64,000 nucleotides of DNA, taken from Madurella fahalii (Eukaryota > Ascomycota > Sordariomycetes > Sordariales). Below, in pieces: positions 11,477 to 23,790 of this stretch. The first letter of the stretch is position 1, and the number at the start of each line of letters is the position of its first letter. Where the stretch lies: positions 7,564,001-7,628,000 of the forward strand of contig CM056874.1 in assembly GCA_029876055.1 (NCBI GenBank), read 5' to 3'. The position numbers and the translations under genes were made by a program. The notes below the pieces were generated by a model. The model saw only the letters and a program-made list of their open reading frames with translations. It ran no database searches and was not told the origin of the DNA.

Positions 11477-12897
11477 TTAGACCATGGCGTCCACGCCGTC
11501 GGCGAATTTCGAAAACAAGCCCAGATCGACCGCCTCGGCCATGGCCTTATAACCCGCCGGGTTCAGGTGCAGATAATCGCCCGTGTCGTACTCGGGACGC
11601 AGCCGGGTCTCGTTCCTGGGGTCCCTCACGGCCGCGTCAAAGTCGACGACGGCGTCGAACCGGCCGCTCGCGCGGATCCACGCGTTGACCCGCTGCCGCG
11701 CCGCCTCCCGCGCCGGCTCCCCGTACGCCTGTCCCGGCCCGCTCATGGGCGTGATGGTGGCGCCGAAGACAGCGATGCCGGCCGCGTGGATGCGCGCGAT
11801 CATCTGGTCGTAGGCCCGCACCAGCCGGTCGGCGACGGCCGTCTGCGACGCCGCGTCCGCCGCCGCCGTGCCCAGGTCGTTGACGCCCTCGAAGAGCAGC
11901 GCGTATCGCACGCCCGAGTGCGAGAGGACGTCCCGGCCGATCCGACCGAGCGCGTTGGGGCCCAGGCCGTCGGCCAGCACGCGGTTGCCGCCGGCCGCTT
12001 GATTGATGACGGCGATGTCGCCGAGGGAGATGGAGGTGTGTCGGCGGGAGCGGCGGGGCGACGCTTGGAGGCGCTTCAGGAGCTGGTCGGGCCACCGGTC
12101 GTTGCCGTTGGTGGTGGAGCCCCGCCCGTCGGTGATGCTGTCGCCGATGATGGCCAGGGCCGCATGACTGCGCGGCAGCCAAGCTTCGACGGCCGAGAGG
12201 AGGAACCAGCGGTCGATGCTCTGCGTGCCGGCGATGGAGCCGACGTCGGCGGCGGAAACGAGGTCGCCCGTGGCGAGCCAGCTGGTGGTGCGGCTGCCCG
12301 GATGGCCTGTTATGCGGTGCCCGGCTTGGCCGGAGGCGAGGTACACGGTGACGGTGAGGCTGGTTTGGGCCTTGACGGGGATCCGGAGCGGGTCCGAGAC
12401 CACGAGGGCGCCATTCGGGACGAGGAAGGAACGCTGCCCGGAGAAGGTGACATGTTTGAGGGTTTCCGGGCGGATGGCGCTCGAGCCGGCGGTCCCATTC
12501 ACGGGGAGGGCGACAGTGGCGGCAGTGATGGGTAAGTCGGAGCCCCCAAAGACGTTGCTGAAGTGCAGGCGGATGGTCGAGGCATCCTGGGTCAGGTAGA
12601 CGGTCTGGCGGAGGGTGGTGTTCTCGAAGACGCCGGTGGTGCCGTTCTGTAATGCAGGTAATGAGTTAGGTGGTTCATCTCTCGTCTGCCTGCCATTCGC
12701 TCCCTCGGAGAGTGGCGAGCGGTTGAGTGGGAGTTACTGACGTAGGGAGCGCTGGGCAGGTTATGGGGTTCCACCTCTTGCGGCATGGACGCCCATATGT
12801 CGACCCAGTGGTCGTGGCATGTGGCAACCACGAAACAGGTCGCACTCAGCGCGAGGCCGAAGAGAAGTCGCCGGAGGCCGAACCTAGCGTTAGACAT
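11477..12897 (-). CDS. Secreted SGNH/GDSL-family hydrolase
   Basis: Exon 1 (12897-12742) and exon 2 (12646-11477) are joined in phase 0 and give 441 aa. The N-terminus (MSNARFGLRRLLFGLALSATCFVV) is a signal peptide, so the enzyme is expected outside the cell. Family blocks appear in order: AIIGDSITDG with nucleophile S222 (block I), AGGNRV (block II Gly), FEGVNDLG (block III Asn) and DYLHLNPAGY near residues 409-412 supplying the Asp-His pair. This is a complete SGNH active site. A beta-rich domain of about 150 residues precedes the catalytic part. Relatives are carbohydrate esterases and GDSL lipases; the substrate cannot be fixed from sequence, though a plant cell-wall ester is plausible. 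The only intron is 95 nt. Confidence 0.88.
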
Positions 12898-12982
12898 TGG
12901 CAACGAGCAGACAGGGATGCCAGACGCTGTTTCCGTCCCTCCATCTCGACGCGTCCACGCAGCTGGCGGGATAGAACACTGG

Positions 12983-12989
12983 TATTTAT
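12983..12989 (-). promoter_or_regulatory. TATA-like element of the SGNH gene
   Basis: On the minus strand the sequence reads ATAAATA, 86 bases upstream of the ATG at 12897. Position and composition fit a TATA box. This is inferred from sequence and spacing only. Confidence 0.4.
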
Positions 12990-13792
12990 CTTCTGATCAA
13001 GACGCAGGAACCCGTTGTAACGGTTTCATCTCTGCGGATAACGACGCCGTCGATCGGGAGTCCGGTAACCCGGAATGAAAGCAGCTCGCCGTGTCAATCA
13101 GGCTAAATGAATCATTAGCGGTACCGCGGCTTGACCTTCGACTAAAGAGATCGCGGAGCAATGCTTGAACCGGAACAGCGCTATGCTGCTTCCAAAATGT
13201 CCTAGCTGATGGAGAAAGTGGACGCGGAGCATCCGTGAATGCAACGTCGTCCGGCCTTAGCCCCGACCCCGCACCAGGCTTCTGGGACTGTGGTGGGGAT
13301 GTGGGAGGAGAAGATATAATTAACAGCACAGGGTGGCAGAAGCAATGACGGGCCGAGATGTGACGGGAGGAGATGTGACGGTCAACCCATCCTTGAATTT
13401 CAGGTACCAATCTTGACAAGACAAACCCAGTGATGACGGCAACCAACTTCAGAACAAGCAAAGCCGTTTTGACGTCCTGCTAACATCCCTCCAGTGAACA
13501 ATTTGGAAACCATCCTGTATCCGTGTACACCGTCCACCTCCCTTCTATTCTTTCCTGCCGATATTACATACCCACTGGGGGTGGAGTGGTATCGGCGGCC
13601 CAATACACCATATCCACTCCATGACAGATGATGTTGGGACATCAAAAGAATATTATCAAACGAGAACATACCCTAGGAAATGATGCAAGAAACAACAAGA
13701 CAGAAACGCCAGACCGCCCCCATCTCCGCCCGAGCTTTTATTGATGGAACAGTGGCCCACGAGGATATCGAGCATACCGCCAAGATGATGGC
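12990..13792. other. Intergenic upstream of the SGNH gene
   Basis: About 800 bases between two minus-strand genes, holding the SGNH promoter and the 3' flank of the unknown gene downstream of it on the map. No gene is visible. Confidence 0.5.
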
Positions 13793-14527
13793 TTACTCGC
13801 TATTGAGGCTGATACCGGAGAGAGTGTAAACGGCGGGCCCGATCAGGTCGTCACACCAAGCACCGGCATCGGTAACCTGGTCGTCAGTGTGCATGGGCGG
13901 CTGCACGAGTTGCACGTGCTGCCAATCCTGGCTGGCGACGGTGCTTCCCATGCTGGGCATCGAATTTGCCATCATGCTGCGCGGGGCGCTTGGCGCGAGC
14001 CCCCTCGTCAGGCGGTCGCCAATGCCGGCACCGTGCACCCAGCCCGAGACGCTGTCAGTCCGGAACTGCGCCAGCTCACGTTGGTGCTGTTCCATATTGG
14101 ATTTGGTCAGAGCGGCGGTTGGACATATGGCCCGCACACCAAGCAGGCTCGGGCTGCTGGTTGCGTGGATGTCTGTCATGGTATTGTCCGTACCTCCTGT
14201 CTCGGTGGAGGACCCGTTGGACTCGGCCTGGTGTAAGGCGGTTGCGGTGGACAAGGAGTTGGCGTTGTAGCCCATGCTTTGCTCGGTTTGGGCAACGGCG
14301 GCCTTGTTTGAATGAGCGTTGGCCAGCTGAACCGACGAGATATTGTCGTTGTTGAGCTGAGGCGACCTGGACCTGGTGTGGCGCCCGGCCGCGAACTCAG
14401 TTCCGACGTCGATCCATCCGTCGCTTTGGGAGGACGTTCTGATTGGGGAATGCATGTCGTAGATGGGTATTCTTGGGATCGATGACGGTGAGACGGCCGA
14501 GGATTCTGGGAAAAGCCTTTTCAGCAT
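13793..14527 (-). CDS. Uncharacterised Ser/Thr-rich protein
   Basis: A single open frame of 244 aa from the ATG at 14527 (MLKRLFPESSAVSPSS...). The frame runs open to 14764, but those codons come from a CT-rich tract that looks like untranslated leader, so I prefer the inner start. No known domain is visible. The first 60 residues contain IPRIPIYDMHSPIR and SDGWIDVGTEFAAGRHTRSRS. The middle is Ser/Asn/Thr-rich and likely disordered. The end (WCDDLIGPAVYTLSGISLNSE) looks ordered and may be a conserved motif. No signal peptide or membrane span is seen. The frame has no intron, and coding status rests on its length and ordered termini. Confidence 0.55.
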   Translation of the reverse strand: MLKRLFPESSAVSPSSIPRIPIYDMHSPIRTSSQSDGWIDVGTEFAAGRHTRSRSPQLNNDNISSVQLANAHSNKAAVAQTEQSMGYNANSLSTATALHQAESNGSSTETGGTDNTMTDIHATSSPSLLGVRAICPTAALTKSNMEQHQRELAQFRTDSVSGWVHGAGIGDRLTRGLAPSAPRSMMANSMPSMGSTVASQDWQHVQLVQPPMHTDDQVTDAGAWCDDLIGPAVYTLSGISLNSE

Positions 14528-17500
14528 GCCTCTAGCTCGAAGGGGGGCTGCTGGGAGGTATGTCTCACTGTAAAGAAGGGGGCTGAAGGGGTACGATGAG
14601 TGCAAGCGGTCTTGGGACCAGATGATGTTTGACGGTCGACAAGAGGACGAGAGTGGTGCCAACGAAGACAGCGGGACGAGAGAAGGTTTAAATTGCACCA
14701 AGGAAAGACCGGGGGAAGTGGGGAGGGAGGGAGGGGGGGCTGTGTGGGAAGGGGAGTGTGCCAATTTCTGGCGATCTGCTCGCTTGATTTGATCGGGTGT
14801 TTTGATTTCTTTTGGGCATCTCTCTCTTTTTTTTTTTTTTAATCCAAGAGGAGGGCGCAGTGCGGGGTGCGTTCATAAAACGGATGGGATGGAAACGTTG
14901 GCGACATTACGGATTGAAACTTGGGAGTCGCAGAAAAAAATTAGTAAAATAAAAACAAAGATAAAGATAAAGGAAAAAGAAAGAGTATAAAAAGAGACGT
15001 TACCTAAACGCTCCCAAACAATTTCCCAATCCGATATTTCATGTCTGAGGGGGACGCAGAGGACGACGACGGCTGTGGCCAGCTGCTCGGTACTGTACAA
15101 TATAAAACTGTTAACGTACCCAAGGAAAGAAGAGGCAGTCTATGGGATACATCAATCTTCCCGAACAAGAGAAGAGACCCATGCTACGGTGCCTCTATCA
15201 TCAGCTGCTACTACGGCACCTTTGCGCGTTCTTTTGTCCGGGCCAAGCAAAGTGCGACGGCCCTGCAGGTAAGATGTTCGCCTGCGCCGGCACTTCTGAC
15301 CATCCCACCGTCACCAACACACCGCCGTCGAGGGAAGAACAAATGGATTGGTAAGTAGGGCCGCCGGCACAGAATATCGCGTCTCATCTACTTACGTACC
15401 CCCTGGCTCACGGGACGGCTTGCCCGCCTCACTTGCAGGGTTTACACTCTCCAGCATCCCGCACTCCCTACCCTGCTTAGGCCCTGGAGTTCGGGCAGCT
15501 CCAGCTCCAGCTCCAGCTCCACATGACTATCTAGACACAAGTGCACACCGGGGGTGACAGTTTGTGGCGTCGAACCGTTTTGCTAAGTTCCAACAGCGAC
15601 CCTTGTCGTGCTAGAAATTATTATCATGGAGGTGTATACGTAAATTGGGTAGACGGCCAGGCCGCAGAAGGGGTCAGCCCAGCTCAAGCCCTGTCCTAGC
15701 ACCCGTCTCATCGTCTTTACTCTCCATGTAGTCCCGGTTTGATTATACATCATCAGCCCAGCACATCAACAATCGCCCGCTGGATTCCGTATGCAGCGAT
15801 ATGCCCGGACACAGCTGGGTTTCGGTTGATACTCTTGTCCCATGCCTTCTCGAGTGATGATGAATCGCTCTGGCCATTTCTGCGAACTGGGTGAGAAGCA
15901 GATATGGCATACCTCGTCTAGGAACCATGAGGTTGAGGCGAGCTAGATAAGAGTCGAAAATCTCTGAATCGCCATTCACCATGGTCTCGTGCAGACAAGG
16001 CTGTGTGTGCTGGTGGGACCGCCGTGGAATCTGCCTTTCGCGTCTGTAACACCCACCGTGCGCATACTAACCGAACTCTCAGCGGTTTCTTAGCACATGG
16101 GCCGACGGGTTCGTGATTCACTGCATTTGGTGTTGGACTTGGATATCTAGGACTCTGCTCTGATGCGGTCCTGGTTGCGTTGATTGCAACACCCCATGCT
16201 CGGCCGGATTCCAGGACCCCGGCTGAGCTGCCCCGCGATTCGTCAAAAATGCCGACGCCGTCGACCCTGGGCGTTCCTTCATGAAAGCGCTACCGGAATC
16301 GATAAAAGAAAGATTGAAAACTGCCTTTTACGGATTCTCGCAAAGGGGCCTGTACATACCGCATACAATCTGCTGGATGAACTCCAGAGGGCTCGGTAGC
16401 AGCAGTTCGTCAGCAGCTTATGTGATCCGTTTAGAGGCGTAGATCCCCCGAACAGGCTAGCGTTGCAACCAGGATGCTTAAGAGACCTTCCAGAAGCTCA
16501 AAACCCCCCCTGCAAACCGGAGAGGTCCGGCTTGCCCTAGCCCGGGGTCCTTCCACGACTACTTCTTTCCTCCAATACTTTGCGCCATCTGATGATCCGG
16601 TCCTGAACCCGACAATTTCACACACACACTCCTGGGAGTGAACACGGGTTGATCCCATCATTCACCACTTGGATATGCCGAGCGCATCCCTTCGTATCGA
16701 CCCATCCGATCCTGGGCCGACACCATAATCTCCACACGACCACGTCTCCCGCACGCAAAGAAGGCCGGTACGTGAGTAGACTAGGAAGCCAAATGAAGCC
16801 AAGACATGACGACTGTCTAGTGTTGGCCGTGAGACCAGACGAAGCGCTTGACTGCACCTGGTCCCTCGTACACTACGCATTTGTACCAAGCTCGGAATCA
16901 CTTTGATCGCATCTGCCCTCGTCACCACCTACTGAATTACGCAACCAGCCAGCGGCAAATCCCATTCCCCACAACTCGCCATCAAATTACGGCTCTTTGC
17001 CAAGCCACGCGCAGAGCCTCACATGTGTTTTTCTTCTTCTCACCGCTCCTCCGCGTGTTCTGCAAGAGATTCAAGCCCCGTCGAGGATCGTCATCTCAGT
17101 TAGGCTAGCCGAGACATAGCCGTCTGCTACGGAGTATTTTTTCTGGGAGGGGGAGTGGCCGTACGAGCGAAGTGCACGTATTGTGTTAGTGGTTGGTTTC
17201 TTCCCCTGACCCAGACCGGCCATGTGCATGCACTCATCGCTTTTGATCCACCCATGTAGTGCAGCAGCAAAGTGGCAAGGTAACTGTCAGGCGCAACCCG
17301 CGTCCCTCCTTGCCGGTTTCCCTGACACGGTACCTACGTGGATGTCGCATCAACCCAACGTTTTCCTTTCACCCACCGCATCCCATGATCTCCCCCCTCC
17401 AACTCCCACCCACTCCTCCCCTGCACTGCTTCCAGCACCCCTGTCTGTCTTGCATTGCATCGCTCCCAACCCGAAAAAAAAAACACGGTGTTGGCCCTGG

Positions 17501-17741
17501 CAAGTTGGCCGCAGATCAAATCCCAGAGGCATGTCCATTGAGCATCTCGCATTTTTATCGAATCGGTCCGAAACGGAAGGCTTCTAGAAGGACATCTTGG
17601 TTACACACCGGGCCGACTTTGGCCAGGATTCTGGTGTAGTCTACATAGTGTAGAGAGAACTGATGCTGTGGCTTAGTGTACTGTCACACTTTACCCATGC
17701 TTTCCACCCTTGCCCTTCAGGTTGCTCTCCACCGAGGCGCC
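14528..17741. other. Intergenic, 3.2 kb, no gene recognised
   Basis: The stretch starts with the leader of the unknown gene: a G-rich run on the plus strand at about 14717-14738 and a T run at 14828-14840. An A-rich patch lies at 14933-14990, and a short tandem of GCTCCA at about 15498-15520. Open frames in the rest are short and unlike known families, and no spliced gene could be assembled. Confidence 0.5.
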
Positions 17742-19655
17742 CTAGAGTGCGATCTCGCTCGTCTTGCGTCGGAGCCCGCTAGCCTTTAGTCGTCTAACAT
17801 CCTGGTACGCCCGATCAAGCTCCATCTCGATGGCGCAGCGGACCTTGAGCGCCGACACGGCCGGCCACACGCTCCGTTCGCCCTTCAGGATCCAGTACTC
17901 GACCGTCTGCTTGGTTGGCGTTTCCATCAGCCGAGGGAAGTCGGCCGCCGAGACGTTAGGCACGAGCGTCATGCTGGCGCACGGGACCCGCTCGTCGACG
18001 AGGAAGCGGCGGATGTTTAGGGGGAGGAGCCCTAGCGTGTCGAGCTGGCGCAGCTGGTGCCGGACTTCCAGCCCCGCCATGCGCACAAAGAACCCCGCGG
18101 CCGCGCTAAACTTACTGCGCGTTTCTACCAGTGTCGGCCCGTGCATGTCACTCTGGAGAAAAGGAATCAAGTAGGGCCGTGCCTGGCTGACGATGAAGTG
18201 GTTCACGTTGAACAACTCGGCGACACGCAGCAGCGGGGACTCCTGATCCTTGTACGAGACGTGCGTCCAGTGCTTGAAGTTGACGGCTGCAGCGCGCTTC
18301 CAGGGGACGATATCTCCATTAGAGTCCTTGCACATGATTTTGGTCTCCTGATGGCCATAGAGTGTAGATGTCGACGCATTGGACGCTGCAGCGGCCGTCC
18401 ACACCAGCTGCGATCATATTAGCAATCGACTCCCCTTGCATTCCCACCCGATCGCGCCACCTTACCACATTGGGAGCAGTAATATAGTTGAGCACAGTCG
18501 GGATACCCGCTTGCCCGGCCGTTACGACCGTAATGCTGAGAACCCGCTTGCTGCGGTGGTATGCCTCCTCAAAAGTCACGTCGCCGATGTTGGCTCTGAT
18601 GCACTCCTCGAGGACCTTGACGTCTAGAAAATAGCCCTCGTTCCTGAATCTCCGCACCCTACGCATCAGAGTTGCCAACCGGGCCCGCATTGACGACACG
18701 GCTTGCTGGCTCTGCTGCGAGGGGTTGTCGCCCGTCTTTGCAAAAGCAGATAGGTCGATACCGTCACCTGTCAGCACCTTTCCCAGGTCCTCCTCGGCGT
18801 GTGTTGCGATCAAAGCAGCCATGAGCGCTCCTGTCCCCGTCCCAACGATCATGCGAGGCAGAAGGCCTCTCAGGAACAGCGCTTTGGCGACGCCCAGGTG
18901 GCAGAGGCCAAAGATTGCACCGCCCTGGAACACGAGCGCGCTCCGGCCAAACGCCTGTCTAGTGTCGTGTACAAAGTCAAGCTTGGTCTGCGTCGTCATG
19001 GTGGCGTTCATCATTGGATGCGCCGCGTCCTCCGAGTTCCTCGAGCCGATGCTCCAGCCGCCGGCAATGCTCGCACTCACCTCGGCGTCGTCATCGTCTC
19101 TCGCTGGCCCGCCTGGTGTTGATGTCCCAGCGCGAGGGGGGGACGACAACGCTGCGATGGACTCGATGGCCTCTGCGACGCGCGTAATGTACTCCTCAAT
19201 GAGAAACTTGGTGCCTGCGAAACTGCGGTTGTAGAGGTGCGGGGCCGTGATGTTCCCTAGGTTTCTGACGAGCCCGGAGCGGAGCCAGTTCACAAGAGCG
19301 TAGATGTCGCCGTTTGCACGCGCGGTCTGAATACTTTGGAGACGCTCGTTGATCAGGCGATAGTCATAGTGCCTGCTCGTGGGGTTGCTGCGCCACAGGT
19401 CGAGGCCGAGGATGTTGTCGAGGTGCAGAGCCGCCTCTTCCCAGTCCTCGAAGGACTTGGCGTTACGCAAGGCGCTGAGCCAGATCTCTACGGGCGAGCG
19501 ACGGTTCCACCATTCTGCGAGCTTCTGCAACGACCATCAACAGGAGCTTTCCAGGGACCCAGGGGGGGGCGGGCAGAAAGAGAACGCACCCGGCGCCAGA
19601 ACCCAGCCACGTACACGATCAGCCGCCAGATTGTCCTGAGAATCAGCCACATCAT
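17742..19655 (-). CDS. Patatin-like phospholipase-domain protein, atypical active site
   Basis: Exons 19655-19590, 19524-18466 and 18407-17742 give 596 aa. The N-terminus (MMWLILRTIWRLIVYVAGFW) is a hydrophobic anchor, as in the fungal Tgl3/4/5-like and SDP1-like lipid-hydrolase group. The patatin domain begins near residue 215: ALVFQGGAIFGLCHLGV is the glycine-rich oxyanion loop (about 223-225). The element expected to be GxSxG reads GTGTG (250-254), so the nucleophile position is Gly. Later family blocks are well kept (YITAPNV...TAAAASNA; ELFNVNHFIVSQARPYL), but the usual catalytic DG before that block is not evident; the segment reads YKDQESPL. It may be a lipid-droplet or ER-bound protein that binds rather than cleaves lipid, or it may use another residue. 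The start at 19655 or 19652 is equivalent. Confidence 0.88.
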
Positions 19656-20767
19656 CTTTCCCCGCCGCCTACCTATGCCAGTGTCCTATGCCTATACGTT
19701 CTGTGTAAGTGCGAGCGTGGCCGACGAACCATAAGCAAAAGAAAATACAACACGGAAAAGAGAAAAAACGGATAGAACTAGGCTTAGATACCGCCAGCAA
19801 CAGGCTTCCCACGATCGAGCATATCAAGCTAGGTGGGACTGGGGGGAGCAAACGGAAGGGACGTCAAAATAAACGTACGGCAAACTCAGGTAGGTACGTG
19901 TAAACTCAAGCGGGGCAGATGGAAGGCAGGTTCGCCCCTTCCGCCGTCGCTCCACTGGCATTAGTACTAGTGCATCAAACGCGGCTCGTACTCGCTGGCT
20001 TTTCGGCAGGAGGAAAGGTACGTGTATTGGGAGAGGGAATGCTTCGCCTCCCGTCTGCTCGCGTGTCACAGTTTGTCCTGAGTGTTGGCATGTGAAAGCG
20101 CACTGCCGTTCCAGGTGGGTCTCCCCCCACCAGATCGGCTTTGCTTTTGAGTGCGATTCGCCGGGGTGGTTCCCGTCCCTACCTTAGGAGTACTGGCCTT
20201 ATTTTAGCCCATGAAGCCTGGAATTCGAGTCCATGACCAGGGGAGCGTCTACCTGTAATCGTGAAGCATCACATCACCACCACTGTTCTGCATGTTGTGA
20301 AATGTCTGCCATTTAAGGGCCTCTAAATTATCCTGGGTACGGGATGGCGGGTCGACAGGGTGATAGATCATCTAAGCTAGGGAGGACAACCATCACTCCT
20401 CAATTAACAAAACCCTCTCTGCAACCAACGTCTGGGACGGGTGGCGCGGCACGGCCCTATCCTGTCATTGTATGACTGACGCCATCCTGGGTATCTCTCT
20501 AATCATGCAAACCACAATAGTCCAACTCGAACCCGAGTTGGTAGCAAGTAGGCGGTCGCCGAAACGTCGAGCGAAGCAAGCTAGAGCAACGGCTAACAGT
20601 AAGGACCCATGCAAGTAAAATCATCGGAACAGTTGGTGAGTTGGTTCGCGACAGGTGCTGGGTGCTCTCTGGCACCTCTTGCTCAAAGACAGCGGGGCAC
20701 CGCCGGCGGCCTGCCTGGTGGCTAATACGAGTAGCCAACACAAAACTTTCGTCAAGAATCGACCTTT
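19656..20767. other. Intergenic, 1.1 kb
   Basis: Upstream of the patatin-domain gene and downstream of the remodeller gene, both on the minus strand. No gene, RNA or repeat of note is visible. Confidence 0.5.
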
Positions 20768-23700
20768 TCAGTCTCCAATGGGTGGCGTGGCAATCTTCTG
20801 TCGCAGCAGCTCGTCCTTGACTGCTGACTCCATCTCTCTAGAGCTCATTTCGACGCTGCTCCAGCCCGTCACCTTGTTGGCAAGTTCCAACTTCTTCTCG
20901 CACGCCCTGTAGACGAGTTCCTCAACAGTGCCCTCGCTGACCAGCCGTATGATCTCGACCGGCCGCGTCTGCCCAAGACGATGGGCTCGATTCTCTGCTT
21001 GTATGTCATCCTGCGGGTTGTCCGACTGGTCGAAGATGATGACCTTGTTGGCAGCTGTCAGATTGATGCCTGTGCCTCCAGAGCCTGTGGTCAGGAGGAA
21101 GACGGGAATCGTCTCGTCCGAGTTGAACTCGTTGATGAGCTCTTGCCGTTCACTGACATCGGTATTTCCCTGCAGCGATAAGTATTCGATGCCTTCCGAA
21201 GCGAGACACTCTCCGAGGATCTCGATAACTTTGGCGAATCTTGTGAAAACCAGGGCGCGGTCTCCGTTTTCCTGGTATTCTCTGACCAGCTTGAGGAGCG
21301 CTTGGACTTTGGCGCAGTCCATCCAGGAACCCTCCGGAAGATCGTAGTTTCTGATACACTTGTAGTCTCTGCACCAAAGGTGCAGTTCAAAGTCGGACAG
21401 AGCCTTGAGCTCGTTCGTCAAGTGGTCCAACTTTGGCTGTTTCAACTCTGCCTGCGGCACTTTCTTCATCAAGATCTCGGCCATTTTCTCGACATCACGG
21501 TCCTTAAAGAACCGCCTGAATAGCTGGGGATGAATGGCTGACTTCCTCAGCTGTATCCAGACATTGTTGGTGTCGTTGTCCCGGCCTTCCCGGATGGCGC
21601 TACTCGAGGCCTGAGAGTCGTCTTTCCTGAACCGCCTCTCGTAGTCTCGATACAGAGACTGTTGTACAAGATCCATCCTGCAAGTGATCACTCTCGTCGT
21701 CTTTGGCGGCAGATCCTTGAGCACCTGCTCTTTCCTCCTTTGGAGGATGAACGGTTCCAGGATTGTCCGGGCACGTGCAACCCGCTCACTATGCAGGAGT
21801 GCTCCCTTGGAGACTGCAGTCAGGGAGAGTTTCTGGTTGAAAAGAGCTTGGAGGTTTTCGAAATGGTCTTGGAAGAGACCTGGCTCGACGAACTGAAGCA
21901 GCGCGATCATCTCCATTAAGTTGTTCTGGACGGGGGTTCCGGACAAAACTAGGCGCCATGTCGCCGTGACACGAAGCAGGTCTTTGTACAACTTCGTTTT
22001 CGGGTTCTTCATTTTGTGTCCTTCATCAAACACAGCCACCATGGGCTGGAACCGGCGGAGGTTCGAGATGTCGTCATGGCGGGAAAGCTGGGAGTAAGAC
22101 GTTAGGACGACGTGGTGGCTTGCCGGGTCATCTAGAATTTCGTCCGCAATCTGGTCCCGGGCCGACTGGCTGCCCTGGTAGATGGTGACCTTGATTTTCG
22201 GAGCGAACCTCTTAAACTCTGCCCCCCAGTTCGCCAACGTAGACGGAGGCACGAAGATGACATTTGGCCACGGACGATCCTCCTCGCGCTCTCCGTTCTT
22301 CTCCCAATCTTCGACGATGGCGCACATGAGGGAGATGACTTGGCAGGTTTTGCCGAGACCCATGTCATCCGCTAAGATTCCGCCATACTGGTTCTTATAC
22401 AGTAGGTATAGCCAGTTGAGGCCGTAGATTTGGAAAGGCTTCATCACACAGCCCTGCATGAGTCTCGGCTGGCGCAAGGGGGTTTCAGTTAGCTTCGCTG
22501 AGTCCCCAATGCTCATAGGCGTGAGCGGCTTCCCGTCGTCCGTTTTCGACTCGTTACGAGACTGTCCGGTTTGGTCGATGTTCCATTTAGATGTAGTCGA
22601 CTTGATCGCCTCTGCTTGGGATTCGCACACGGCTATGACATGGTCAATGTCATCCAGAGCGCGCGCATAAGATTTGACCGCCGACACAATCTCGTCTCCA
22701 ATGGAGACTTTTGCCGACTTCTTTCCCTTTTTCTTTTGGGAGATGGTCACCTTCCGAGCCTCGCCGAGATCGCCAAACGGCTGCCGTGATACCATGAGCT
22801 TTGCGCTCTCTTCTTTGACATTCGCAATTGCGACAAGCTGCATGACGTCACAGGTATTCAGGTAGTTTAGAACTCGCTCATCAAAAGAGCTCCCCTCTTC
22901 GGCCTCCTCTTGAGAGGCTGCGGCTCCCGGTGATCCCTTTGACTGCCTGTATGCGTCATCCCCGCCGTCGTCGTCGCTAACGAGGTCGATCAGCTGCTGC
23001 CGTGGAACCGAGTCTTGGCTTAGTTTTACTGGGGAGCTCGCAGGGCTAGACTGGCGCTGACGGCGACCTTGTACGAGTCGTCGACGAGCTGTTGGCTTTG
23101 GAGGCGACAATTTCCGTAACGACTCGAAGCTCTCTTGCGATGATGAAAGCGACAGTGACACCCAATCTTTTTGTAGCATGTATGGCTTCGCCGGGCTCGT
23201 TACGGGGCTCCCAGAGGCCGATTTGGCATCCTGTGTGCGAGGTCAGCAAACCAGGTAGTAGTACATGGGAGATGAAGTTGAGGGAAGAAACTCACTGGTT
23301 TTTCATCTTGAGGCATGCTTCCTGCTGTCACATTCGAGGTGCTCGGCTCCTTACGCCGAAACGAGGAAGGGCGGATATCGCCCCTCGATGGTTGTGTATC
23401 ATCATCCGACGAATCGCCTCCAGCGTAGATTGGCGCATTCAACTCATCATCCGAAATCATGATATACTCCCGCTTCGCAGAGGTCTTCGGTAGCGGCAAA
23501 GGTTGTCGTGCAGGAGCCCTGAAAATTGTTCCCGCAGGAGCCATCATGTTGGCTAGTCGACCCGGACGTTGCTGAAGAGCCTGCGGTCGGAAGGGAGACG
23601 AGGCAGGCACTTCCACGACCGATTTTGGCGACGAGGTAGCGACGGGCTGTGGTCGCGATGTCGGATTTTCAAGAATCTGCGTTGGTTGGGTGAAATATGG

Positions 23701-23790
23701 CGATTGCTCAACTACGCTGAGTTCGTCGTCCTCTAAGTCTTCGAAAGCAAGTCGGCGCCGGCCGGCCGGCGGTGAGGAAGAAAACTCCAT
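20768..23790 (-). CDS. SNF2-family chromatin remodeller, Fun30/SMARCAD1 type
   Basis: Exon 1 (23790-23296) and exon 2 (23230-20768), phase 0, 985 aa. The first 280 residues are mostly disordered and Ser/Pro-rich with an acidic SDDE patch. A short helical block follows (ERVLNYLNTCDVMQLVAIANV), typical of the Fun30/Etl1 group. The ATPase has motif I DDMGLGKT (about 453-460), motif II DEGH (about 567-570) and motif III SGTPVQNN. The C-terminal lobe contains TTGSGGTGINL and QAENRAHRLGQ. DEGH and the QIYGLNWLYLLY segment favour the Fun30 subfamily over Snf2 or Rad54. Family role: nucleosome remodelling in heterochromatin and at resected DNA breaks, in the nucleus. It is head to head with VMA21 across 715 bases. 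Confidence 0.92.

Noticed and set aside
11567..12535. 322-codon open frame on the plus strand
   Set aside because: Antisense shadow of the SGNH hydrolase; Arg/Gly/Ala-rich and without domain content, as expected opposite a GC3-rich gene.
5711..12897. A secondary-metabolite cluster around the Zn2Cys6 regulator
   Set aside because: Neighbours are ERB1, Erv29 and an SGNH hydrolase; there is no polyketide, peptide or terpene synthase in the window.
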